Shown in pieces: positions 25,563-33,433 of a stretch of DNA of 64,000 bases. Position 1 is the first letter of the stretch, and each line of letters begins with the position of its first letter. The position numbers and the translations under genes are program-made. Source of the DNA: JAGQKC01 sp965223675 (lineage in GTDB: Bacteria > Nitrospirota > Nitrospiria > Nitrospirales > UBA8639); the NCBI GenBank assembly GCA_965223675.1, contig OZ245013.1:3658001-3722000 (forward strand). Reading direction: 5' to 3'. The notes under the pieces were generated by a model. The model saw only the letters and a program-made list of their open reading frames with translations. It was not told the DNA's origin and made no database searches.

Positions 25563-26717
25563 CTATAGTTCTCCTTTGAATGCTTTGTCGAGGATGGAGG
25601 GGAGAAGTGCTTTGAGTTCGAGGGCGGAGTGGGATTGTATTTTCTTTTTTTCCTCTAATTTTGACTGTAATTTGTCGAACCAAAGTTGTTTTTTATATTC
25701 GGGAACTGGAACGCTTAGAGCTTCAAGTTTCGCCAACCCCAATGTTCTGTTTCTGCCTGCTCCACCAGGGGAGGCTAGACCGATTTTTTCTAGTCCTTCT
25801 TCCGTGAGAAAATAAAATCGCAAAAAATTGGCTGTGACTACTTCTTCTTTGGGAACGCAGGCAATAAACCTGTGTGAACCAACACGTTCCTTATCCTCAG
25901 GTTGAACAACGGCTATTGCGCCCTCCCATGCAAATACATTATTAAAAAGAAGGTCGCCTTCTTGAACTCTATAAAGTTTTTTTGATCCTACTTCCCAACC
26001 ATTTATTTGGGGCTTATGAAACGTTCCTTTTCCGAATGATCGAATGCCAATTTCTGGATAACTTGAGTCGGTGTCAATGTTGACAGGGCGTCGCGTAATT
26101 GGAGCGATTTCGCTTATAGATTTTTGGTTAGCCCCAGAAGTCAGCTTGTAGAAAGTGCCAAGAAGCAATTTGCCACCATCTTGTGTAATTTCGTTCTTTA
26201 GCATTTTTGCCTCTTCTATCTTGGCGGCCAGGGATTCGATGCGCGCGACAATTCGCTGCTGTTCTAGAAGTGGGGGGAGGGGGATATTTAGTTCAAGGAA
26301 ATATTCTTCCTTTAGTCTATTTCTACTTGTTGGAGTCGCCCCCATGCTTAGATTTAATGCGTCATCCCAGGCTGGTTCTCGAGCGAAATACCAGCGCAGG
26401 TATTGAGGAACAACAGAACGCTCATTAATTGTAAAGCAAGGGAACTCGTTTGAGACGAAGCAGCTGTCATTTTCTTTTGTAGCAACGGCGAAAGAGCCTT
26501 TCCAAGCAAAGAGCCGGTTATAAACAAAATCGCCTTTTTGAACCCTATAGAGTTTGTTTGCTCTTATTTCTGATCCTGGTTTTACTTCTTTTGTATAAAG
26601 ACCTTCTCCGTACCAATGTGCTCCCAGCAGTCGATAGGAAGCCTCGGGTTCTACTGAATGTTCACGGCGTACTGGGGTAAGAAATTTTCTTGTTGGGACC
26701 TTCGTCCATTTGGTCAT
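25563..26717 (-). CDS. hsdS: Type I restriction-modification specificity subunit HsdS
   Basis: The 384-residue protein has two target-recognition domains (about residues 5-135 and 210-330), each followed by a conserved helix (LPPLLEQQRIVARIESLAAKI at about 147, and KKQLWFDKLQSKLEEKKKI near 345). The two TRDs recognise the halves of a bipartite DNA target. The end ALLPSILDKAFKGEL is typical. The start overlaps hsdM by four bases (ATGA). The protein is a little shorter than average but intact. The recognised DNA sequence cannot be deduced by eye. Confidence 0.93.
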   Translation of the reverse strand: MTKWTKVPTRKFLTPVRREHSVEPEASYRLLGAHWYGEGLYTKEVKPGSEIRANKLYRVQKGDFVYNRLFAWKGSFAVATKENDSCFVSNEFPCFTINERSVVPQYLRWYFAREPAWDDALNLSMGATPTSRNRLKEEYFLELNIPLPPLLEQQRIVARIESLAAKIEEAKMLKNEITQDGGKLLLGTFYKLTSGANQKSISEIAPITRRPVNIDTDSSYPEIGIRSFGKGTFHKPQINGWEVGSKKLYRVQEGDLLFNNVFAWEGAIAVVQPEDKERVGSHRFIACVPKEEVVTANFLRFYFLTEEGLEKIGLASPGGAGRNRTLGLAKLEALSVPVPEYKKQLWFDKLQSKLEEKKKIQSHSALELKALLPSILDKAFKGEL

Positions 26718-28252
26718 GGCTCACTCCTGGCAAGTAGCTTTTTAATCTCATCCATGATCCCAATGATCTGCTGTTCTTTCTTCAAAATGCTCTCCACCAA
26801 TTGTTCTGGCGGAAGGTGTTCCAGGTCTTTCTTCCCGCTTGGATTTTTGATGTCCAGGTTGCAACCGTTGGCGAGAATGTCTTTCGCTGAGACTTTCCAG
26901 GCCCGGTTAGTTTCTTTTCGCTTCTTCCACCACGCCAGGCAGTCTTTGAATTCCTCGAATTGCATGGGCATGGTTTTGGTGTATTGCTTGCGGCCTTTTG
27001 GCAAAGGTTGTTCGTAATACCACACGTTCTTGGTTGGACCTGACCTATCAAAAAACAGCAGGTTAGTTGGAATAGGGGTGTACGGCGCAAACACTCCATT
27101 GGGCAGACGGACAATGGTGTGAAGGTTAAAGTCTTTGAGTAATTCTTCTTTGATGCGAGCACAGACGCCGTCACCGAAGAGCATGCCGTTAGGGACAACG
27201 ACTCCAGCTCGGCCTGGTTTGGGTTGTCGCCGTAGTTTTCGCATGATGAGTTGGAGGAACAGCAGCGCGGTCTCGGAGGCCTGTTTGTCCTCAGGGAAGT
27301 TTGACAAGATGCCTCGCTCTTCTTCGCCGCCGAAGGGAGGATTCGTGAGGATGACATCCACACGGTCCTTATTGCCAATCTCGTTGAGCGGAAATCGGAG
27401 GCTGTTTCCTGGGTCAATCTGTGGTGACTCCAATCCGTGAAGAAGCAAATTCATTTGTGCTAGCAAATATGGCAATGATTTCGCTTCTCCTCCTAACAGG
27501 CTTTTGGTCTGAAGAATTTTTCTCTGCTGCACGGTCACGCATTGTTTTTCTAAATACGTGTAGGCTTCGACGAGAAATCCTCCGGTTCCACAAGCCGGAT
27601 CAAGCACGGTTTCTCCAAGTTGGGGGTCGGTGACGGCAACCATGAAACGAACGACAGCTCGTGGCGTGTAGAATTCACCTGAATCACCTGCGGTATCACG
27701 CATTTCTTTGAGCAGGGACTCATACAGGTGTCCGAGCGTGTGGATCTCTTCGCTTGAGGTAAAGTGGATGTTGTTGACCTTGTTGACCACATCGCGAAGG
27801 AGATAGCCATTGATCATGCGATTGATAGTTCCGCGGAACACGGATGCAATGACATCGCGACGATCGCCGCCGTTGGCTCCTTGAAGACTCCGTAAATAGG
27901 CGAACAAGCCGGGCCCACGATTTCCATCAGGCCCAATCGCTTCGTCATTGTTGACGAACGCAATGAGTTCATCTCCTGTGATGCCATCAGGCTTCGCTGC
28001 CCAATCCCGCCAGCGATATGGTGGTTCGATAGTCGGACGGAAACGTTCCTTGGTCAATTTGGCATCGGTCTCTCGCATCTGCTCCAAATCATCGAGAAAT
28101 TTGAGAAACATGATCCACGTGAGCATGGGCAAGCGATCGAGGTCGCCATTGAGCCCTTTGTCCTTGCGCATAATGTCACGCGCGGACTTAATGAGACTTC
28201 CGAGTTGCTGAGCTGTGGTGAGTGGTTGTGAGGGTTTTTTTATCTTTGCCAT
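26714..28252 (-). CDS. hsdM: Type I restriction-modification N6-adenine methyltransferase HsdM
   Basis: This 512-residue methylase has the N-terminal helical HsdM domain, FYTPRAVVRFMV at about residue 200, the AdoMet motif DPACGTGGFLVEAYTYL (about 220) and the catalytic TNPPFGGEEE (near 303). With HsdS it modifies adenines of the host recognition sites; with HsdR added the complex restricts foreign DNA. It is coupled to hsdS. Upstream the AbiE pair separates it from hsdR, an unusual order. Confidence 0.96.
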   Translation of the reverse strand: MAKIKKPSQPLTTAQQLGSLIKSARDIMRKDKGLNGDLDRLPMLTWIMFLKFLDDLEQMRETDAKLTKERFRPTIEPPYRWRDWAAKPDGITGDELIAFVNNDEAIGPDGNRGPGLFAYLRSLQGANGGDRRDVIASVFRGTINRMINGYLLRDVVNKVNNIHFTSSEEIHTLGHLYESLLKEMRDTAGDSGEFYTPRAVVRFMVAVTDPQLGETVLDPACGTGGFLVEAYTYLEKQCVTVQQRKILQTKSLLGGEAKSLPYLLAQMNLLLHGLESPQIDPGNSLRFPLNEIGNKDRVDVILTNPPFGGEEERGILSNFPEDKQASETALLFLQLIMRKLRRQPKPGRAGVVVPNGMLFGDGVCARIKEELLKDFNLHTIVRLPNGVFAPYTPIPTNLLFFDRSGPTKNVWYYEQPLPKGRKQYTKTMPMQFEEFKDCLAWWKKRKETNRAWKVSAKDILANGCNLDIKNPSGKKDLEHLPPEQLVESILKKEQQIIGIMDEIKKLLARSEP

Positions 28253-28282
28253 ATCTTTTTTGTTTTAAATATTCTGCAACGG

Positions 28283-29176
28283 TCAATCTTTTTCTTTACT
28301 GTCTGATATTCCGAGTTGCCCCCAATAAGTCAGGAGGCATTCGTAAGCACTTTCTATGCTTTCGAATCTCACATTGTATTCAGCAGCTAATGTTGCATAC
28401 GGTTCTTTCCATCCATCCGGAGGTGATGCCAGTTGGGATGGCAACGAATGGGTGTCTCGGCGTGTGAAGGTGGCCTGGAGTGCCCGAATCATTTTCCCAG
28501 ATTCTGGAAGGCCATTTTCTATTAAGAGCACAAGGTCAACCAGGTCTCTCACTCGTGATGGTTGTTCACGTGGGAAAGAGTAGGCATGGATTTTCTCTGC
28601 GAATTGTTGATCCAGAGGTATCATGGCAATTCGGGCAGGTTGGATGCCAGCGAAACTAAGGAGTTCGTGACCAGTTATCCATTCCGGTTCAGACACCACG
28701 GCATCTCCCAGTCCGACATCAAGATTGAATCTCGCAAACAGGCGATTATCAAGATGCGCTTCTGCGGGGAATCGTGCTCCCCCAAGTGGAGCCGCTCGTA
28801 GATCAGCGGTTGGTGCCCCTAATCGGAAGATAAACCAATCGTCCAGACTCTTTGCAAGCTCATTTTGTAGTAGTTCACGAAGGACTTGTTGTGGATTTTG
28901 ACCTGCTTGAACTTGGTGGGTGAGATCATGCATGAACAGGTCAATATCCTTGGTAGCTCGTGCCACATCCTGAAGGCGGAGTTCGATGGCATATCCTCCT
29001 TTTAGCAACCATTGAGGATTTTCTTCCGTGAACAGTCGTGCCAGTAGTCGTTCAAATGCTACCCTGCGACGTAATCGGGTTAGGTCTATTCCCTGGTTCT
29101 TGGACGTTTGGTTTAGTCTGTCTTCCAACGATCGTCGGAATGCCCCTGCTGTAGCATACTGCCTTGGTTCAGGCAC
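28283..29176 (-). CDS. AbiEii-type nucleotidyltransferase toxin
   Basis: The 297-residue protein belongs to the AbiEii/DUF1814 nucleotidyltransferases. Its motif LLKGGYAIELRLQDVARATKDIDLFM (about residues 58-83) holds the glycine pair and the metal-binding acidic residues of the active site. Related toxins transfer nucleotides to tRNA or bind GTP and arrest growth, giving abortive infection. The start shares one base with the stop of the AbiEi gene, so the two are coupled. The stop lies 30 bp before hsdM, suggesting one transcript through the restriction genes. Confidence 0.9.
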   Translation of the reverse strand: MPEPRQYATAGAFRRSLEDRLNQTSKNQGIDLTRLRRRVAFERLLARLFTEENPQWLLKGGYAIELRLQDVARATKDIDLFMHDLTHQVQAGQNPQQVLRELLQNELAKSLDDWFIFRLGAPTADLRAAPLGGARFPAEAHLDNRLFARFNLDVGLGDAVVSEPEWITGHELLSFAGIQPARIAMIPLDQQFAEKIHAYSFPREQPSRVRDLVDLVLLIENGLPESGKMIRALQATFTRRDTHSLPSQLASPPDGWKEPYATLAAEYNVRFESIESAYECLLTYWGQLGISDSKEKD

Positions 29177-29793
29177 TATCCGACCTCCATGCGTTCAACC
29201 GTTTCGACGGCGGCACGCAGTTTGGCTTTTGAATGATCAGGGAGGTTATTCAATAGGAGTTGCTTGCTCTGAACAACTCCTCGTTCTAGTGCATCACGGA
29301 CTGCACCTTCTAGAAGATCCTGACTGAGAGGACTATCTGTGACATCGAGGAGTGTTCGAAGAGGGGTTGTTACATTAAATCCCCGCCGATGTTCAATTTC
29401 ATCAGGTCGAAGCACCGCTTTATGAGGTATGCATCCGCCCGGTATTTTCTTTCGAAAGCCTGGAGGTAGGATAAGATGAATTCTGCTCGGCATCACGTCT
29501 CCAAGTTCATGGATTGCCAACGCTGTTTCGTGGGAGACGGTCGCTTGACTCTCGCCTCGACGGTTCCGGCTCCAAAGAGACCAACGGATGAGGTCTTCGT
29601 GCTCACTCTCCGGGTAGGTGCGCAAGCGGTAGACTCCGTGATCTATGTATTCCCAATTCCCGTGATTCTTGTGGTGATGTTGTTGTCGGTAGGAATAGCC
29701 AACTGAGATGGCTTGAGCAGCGGTAAAATAGCCTTCTTGCTCTTTGGCAATCTCGATTAGGGCCCTTTCTGTTTCTCTTGGATCTCTTTTCAT
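29176..29793 (-). CDS. AbiEi-type antitoxin and transcriptional regulator
   Basis: The 205-residue protein has the N-terminal winged HTH of AbiEi (EQEGYFTAAQAISVGYSYRQQHHHKNHGNWEYIDHGVYRL) and the C-terminal antitoxin domain with SQATVSHETALAIHELGD and TPLRTLLDVTDSPL. AbiEi proteins neutralise AbiEii without direct binding (type IV) and repress their own promoter cooperatively at two inverted repeats. Two matching palindromes lie directly upstream. Confidence 0.9.
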   Translation of the reverse strand: MKRDPRETERALIEIAKEQEGYFTAAQAISVGYSYRQQHHHKNHGNWEYIDHGVYRLRTYPESEHEDLIRWSLWSRNRRGESQATVSHETALAIHELGDVMPSRIHLILPPGFRKKIPGGCIPHKAVLRPDEIEHRRGFNVTTPLRTLLDVTDSPLSQDLLEGAVRDALERGVVQSKQLLLNNLPDHSKAKLRAAVETVERMEVG

Positions 29794-29804
29794 ATATCAA
29801 AAAC

Positions 29805-29882
29805 CTTACAATTATTGTAAGTATTATGTATATTTTTGAGGTATAAATCAATTAATATGCAAAAATGTTACATTAAATGTAA
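29805..29882. promoter_or_regulatory. Paired palindromic operators upstream of the AbiE genes
   Basis: Two palindromes share the pattern TTACAnTnAnTGTAA: CTTACAATTATTGTAAG (29805-29821) and TTACATTAAATGTAA (29868-29882). They are themselves arranged as an inverted pair, since CAAAAACCTTACA on the left is mirrored by TGTAAGGTTTTTG on the right. This is the two-site layout known for AbiEi autoregulation. The right site lies 18 bp beyond the hsdR stop, so hsdR read-through would pass through it. Confidence 0.8.
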
Positions 29883-29899
29883 GGTTTTTGCATTAATGC

Positions 29900-32275
29900 C
29901 TATGCGGCATAGAGAAGGGTCTGAAGGCGGTGGATGGCCTCTCTGAGTTCTTCTGGGCCACCAAAAAGTTTGGCGATTTCTACCACGTTTCCATGTACAG
30001 AGATCGGTGGGACTTTGAGAATATCCGGGATGAGAAATTGGGCCGTTCCATGTTCGGCGTATTTTTCCAGCAGTTCTCTTAAAATCGTTTGGGCTTCTTG
30101 ACTGTACTGGTCGAAGAAATCTTTTTTGTCCCTGCGAAGACGGTCTGCGCGTTCTCTTCGTGTTCGGAGCGGAGCATTAAAAGCGATATGGCAAAGCAGA
30201 TCAAATGGGTCTGCCTGGGGTTGCTGGGTAGCTTGGACAAGTTCGTCAAAGTCGATTCCTCGCTCCGCCAGCTTTTCAATAATTTCAGATCGCTTGTCCG
30301 GGTCCGCCCACTGGATTTTGAGGTTTGCTGCTGAAGGATACAGTGTTCTAACTTTGTCTGCGGTATAGTCGGTGAATTTAACGACCGAAAGCTGTGCGCC
30401 GTCGGGGTCGAGTTCATAGACTAAATGAGCGGCAATTTCGACTTGGCCTCCATCAAAATAATACTTCCGAGTTTGTCCTTCAGAATCATCTCCGATTGTT
30501 TGGTCAATGGGGTAAGATTCCTCTGTTTCTGCTGCGACACTTTGGTCTTCAATAATTTCATGTGTAGCGGGGACTGTGTTTCCTTCTTCGTTAATTTGTT
30601 CTTCCGTGATGAGGGTGGGTTCCCCATCGAAGTCAGGATCGGCAAAGAGGCGAGTGGCGGAACCGGTGTAGTCTAAAATGTTGAAATAGAGTTTTCCGTA
30701 ATCATCTCGAACGCGGGTGCCGCGTCCAATAATTTGTTTGAAGTCCGTCATGGACCCCACAACTCGAGCCAATACGATGTTTTTGCAAGTTGGGGCATCC
30801 ACCCCTGTCGTAAGCATTTGAGATGTTGTGAGGATTACGGGAGAGATTGTTTCTACATCCTGGAATTGCCCCAAGTGACCGCGGCCGATCTGTCCTTCGT
30901 CGGAAGTGACTCGACAGACATAGTCAGGATATTGTTGGACAATGTCCGAATTAAGATTATTCAAGGCAGTGCACATTTCGAGGGCATGTGGTTGATCAAC
31001 ACAAAACACTATGGTTTTAGCAAAGCGATCGGTTTTCTTCATGAAGTCTGTGAGATGTCGTGCAATGGCTTCAGTTCGTTTCCGAAGCGACACCACTCGT
31101 TCAAAATCTTTCGTTTGATATTCTTCATCCGGAATTTCTCGACCATATCGATCTAAGTCAGCTTTGCTAGGTCTCCATCCCACAGCATCCCACGTGGTTG
31201 TCACTCTGTGGACTCTGTAAGGTGCAAGGAACCCATCGTCAATACCCTGTCTAAGGCTATAGGTATAGATGGGATTGCCAAAGTATTGATAAGTATCTCG
31301 ATTGTCTTCACGTAAGGGGGTGGCAGTCATGCCCAGCTGGAAGGCCGGTGCAAAGTACTCCAATATCTCACGCCAATTGCTCGTGGCTCGCGCACTACCG
31401 CGATGGCATTCGTCTATGATGATGAGGTCAAAGAAATCGCGGGGATATTCTTTATAAAGCCCTGGTCGTTGTTCATCTTGGGCAATGGCCTGATATGTAG
31501 AAAAATACATTTCTCTTCCTTTGCTGATTTCCCCATTTTCGATTTTCCACCGCGCATCACCCATGGCTGCAAAAACTTTGTCTTTGGGATCATCGATTAG
31601 GATGTTGCGGTCAGCCAGATAGAGAATCTTAGGTCGTCGGTGTTCACCAAATCTATTCCAACGACTACTCCAAAGTTTCCAGCAAATTTGAAAAGCGATG
31701 ACTGTTTTTCCTGTACCGGTTGCCATTGTCAGTAAAATTTTTTGCTTTCCCTGGACAATGGCTTGGATTGTTCGATTAATAGCGATTTCTTGGTAATACC
31801 GTGGAATTTTTCCGGTGAGGTGATTAGATGGGGTCAAAAACTGTTGGACGGTTTTTTCATCCGTGAGGCCTTGGTGTTGTTGAAGTCGTTGCCAAAGCTC
31901 TTTAGGAGTTGGAAATGTTTCTATTTCTTTTTCTTTCCCTGTGATGAAGTCGAATTCAAGAATGCCATGCCCATTTGTGGAAAAAGCGAATTTTACTCCT
32001 AGGATCTCAGCGTATTCTTTGGCTTGACCCATACCATCTCCAGGAGTTTTATGCGCCGCCTTGGCCTCTACTACCGCAATCATGAAATCTCGGGTGTAAC
32101 GAAGGAGATAATCCGCACGCTTTTGTGGACGGCGACGGACTTTTTTACTCGTACCAATTATGCGGCCATCCGTAAATGTTTTCTGTTCTGTGAATGAATG
32201 AGGATCGTAGTCCCAGCCGGATTCCAACAGCTTAGGAAGGACATACTTTCGACAGGTGTCGGCTTCTGTGATCAT
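29900..32275 (-). CDS. hsdR: Type I restriction endonuclease subunit HsdR
   Basis: The 791-residue motor-nuclease subunit has the N-terminal PD-(D/E)XK nuclease core (KRADYLL near residue 52, then AVVEAKAAHK near 70), a superfamily 2 helicase with ATGTGKT (about 185), DECHRGSA (motif II, about 285), TATPLREDN (III) and IIGRGTRVRDDYG (VI), and a C-terminal domain for assembly with HsdM. It translocates DNA and cuts away from the recognition site. It is the most upstream gene of the defence operon; the AbiE pair is inserted between it and hsdM. Confidence 0.95.
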   Translation of the reverse strand: MITEADTCRKYVLPKLLESGWDYDPHSFTEQKTFTDGRIIGTSKKVRRRPQKRADYLLRYTRDFMIAVVEAKAAHKTPGDGMGQAKEYAEILGVKFAFSTNGHGILEFDFITGKEKEIETFPTPKELWQRLQQHQGLTDEKTVQQFLTPSNHLTGKIPRYYQEIAINRTIQAIVQGKQKILLTMATGTGKTVIAFQICWKLWSSRWNRFGEHRRPKILYLADRNILIDDPKDKVFAAMGDARWKIENGEISKGREMYFSTYQAIAQDEQRPGLYKEYPRDFFDLIIIDECHRGSARATSNWREILEYFAPAFQLGMTATPLREDNRDTYQYFGNPIYTYSLRQGIDDGFLAPYRVHRVTTTWDAVGWRPSKADLDRYGREIPDEEYQTKDFERVVSLRKRTEAIARHLTDFMKKTDRFAKTIVFCVDQPHALEMCTALNNLNSDIVQQYPDYVCRVTSDEGQIGRGHLGQFQDVETISPVILTTSQMLTTGVDAPTCKNIVLARVVGSMTDFKQIIGRGTRVRDDYGKLYFNILDYTGSATRLFADPDFDGEPTLITEEQINEEGNTVPATHEIIEDQSVAAETEESYPIDQTIGDDSEGQTRKYYFDGGQVEIAAHLVYELDPDGAQLSVVKFTDYTADKVRTLYPSAANLKIQWADPDKRSEIIEKLAERGIDFDELVQATQQPQADPFDLLCHIAFNAPLRTRRERADRLRRDKKDFFDQYSQEAQTILRELLEKYAEHGTAQFLIPDILKVPPISVHGNVVEIAKLFGGPEELREAIHRLQTLLYAA

Positions 32276-32311
32276 GGGTTCTGGATAGAGATTTTGGTGA
32301 ATTTTACCATG

Positions 32312-32338
32312 CTACCCAACCCCTCAAAAAAAGTACAG
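32312..32338 (+). repeat. 27-bp direct repeat, copy 1
   Basis: The sequence CTACCCAACCCCTC, then AAA, then AAAAGTACAG recurs at 33051-33077 with only the three central bases different (CCC). The two copies enclose the gene pair at 32462-32967 and lie in the same orientation. Confidence 0.8.
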
Positions 32339-32461
32339 AGATCTGGGATTCAAACCTAAAGGTAAGTTAGGTAGTAAGCTAAGCTCTCAAGAATGTTTAC
32401 GGCGAGAAGGGAAAATGTGAATAGAGAAGGATTGGCCTGTTACCAAGAAACGTGAACTCGT

Positions 32462-32728
32462 CTACGTGGCTTGAATATGAACTTGGGCTGCGTAGCCTAG
32501 TCGTCCTAAGAGTTCTTCACAGTCTTCCCATGTCAACCCAAATGCTCGAACGTCTGCTACACCCAACCTTGCGACGACATCTCGAATGGCAGTGAAATGA
32601 GCATTTTCAAACTTAGCCTCCATCATTGCAGATTCCGCCCACGAAACCAATTCATGCAGCGATACCTCATGCTGAAGATAGGCGGCTAGTTTATCCACGA
32701 CTGTTTGACGGGTAATGATTTTACTCAT
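32462..32728 (-). CDS. Small paired protein of unknown function, second gene
   Basis: This 88-residue protein is predicted to be all-helical (VVDKLAAYLQHEVSLHELVSWAESAMMEAKF...). I recognise it as a type of small protein often found beside toxin-like partners, but I cannot name a domain. Its ATG overlaps the stop of the preceding gene by four bases, which shows coupling. The pair sits between 27-bp direct repeats. An antitoxin-like role is inference from this layout. Confidence 0.7.
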   Translation of the reverse strand: MSKIITRQTVVDKLAAYLQHEVSLHELVSWAESAMMEAKFENAHFTAIRDVVARLGVADVRAFGLTWEDCEELLGRLGYAAQVHIQAT

Positions 32729-32967
32729 GTTTCTACCTTTTGATGTCCGAGATCTATCGGATACTTGTGGTGGATTTCGATAAGTGTTCCTTTATCATCA
32801 TAAATTTCTTGATAGAATCGCACTGTTGTTTCGTGAGTGTCTACTTCTTTCACGTAGCGAGCTCTCCAGCCCTGTCGTCCTTGAACATCGAGCCAATATC
32901 GCCGTCCACCGGTTGAGAGCACTTCCCAATTTGGGAATTTTCGTTCATTATGTTCACGAGAACTCAC
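32725..32967 (-). CDS. Small paired protein of unknown function, first gene
   Basis: The 80-residue protein is beta-rich and contains several aromatic and charged residues (GRRYWLDVQGRQGWRARYVKEVD, then ETTVRFYQEIYDDKGTLIEIHHKYP), like a small RelE/barrel-type domain. No family is recognised with certainty. It begins a two-gene unit with the helical protein that follows. A toxin-antitoxin-like function is possible. Confidence 0.7.
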   Translation of the reverse strand: MSSREHNERKFPNWEVLSTGGRRYWLDVQGRQGWRARYVKEVDTHETTVRFYQEIYDDKGTLIEIHHKYPIDLGHQKVET

Positions 32968-33050
32968 CTGGCGGTATTTTTCGATAGAGGAAGAAGGGAA
33001 TTATACTTCAATGACTATATTTTCAGTCTAAAGCAATTCCTTAATCAATC

Positions 33051-33077
33051 CTACCCAACCCCTCCCCAAAAGTACAG
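33051..33077 (+). repeat. 27-bp direct repeat, copy 2
   Basis: CTACCCAACCCCTC, CCC, AAAAGTACAG: 24 of 27 bases are identical to copy 1 at 32312. It lies 17 bp before the stop codon of the parE 3' relic. Confidence 0.8.
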
Positions 33078-33094
33078 GTTCGCGCAATCATTTG

Positions 33095-33200
33095 CTACAC
33101 ATCCAAATTGTCTGCCTGGCCGGCGTTGGCCATGAGGAATTCATAGCGAGCTTCGGTTTTCTTGCCCATGAGATCATGAAAGATGCGGTCCGTGTTCAGT
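33095..33200 (-). pseudogene. Diverged copy of the parE 3' end
   Basis: The last 35 codons of parE (from LNTDRIFHDLMGKK to the C-terminal DNLDV) are repeated here as an intact reading frame ending in TAG. Compared with the resident parE end at 34966-35071, every difference I can see is silent (for example CAT for CAC, AAG for AAA, GTG for GTC, TAG for TAA). The copy therefore evolved as part of a working parE in another lineage. Upstream of LNTDR the sequences are unrelated. Confidence 0.85.
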
Positions 33201-33433
33201 GTTTCTCCGTTTCCCATAGCTTCGGTTAGGTAAAGTTCAGCCACCTTCCTGTCAGATTTCAGGTCAAATTTAAGAGACTTTTCAAGATTTCCACTCACTA
33301 AAATATGTTGATCCAAAAAACTTGAGTAGATACTGTGGTATATCAGAAAATCTGTCTTTCTGGTGAATGTTCTCGTACGTATGGTAAATTGGTGTTGCTT
33401 TATTAAAGTATACATAGCCTTGTACAAAATACG

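Noticed and set aside
33095..33427. A 110-codon gene ending in the parE-like C-terminus
   Set aside because: Only the last 35 codons match parE; the upstream part has no ATPase or TOPRIM sequence, so it is a relic rather than a functional gene.
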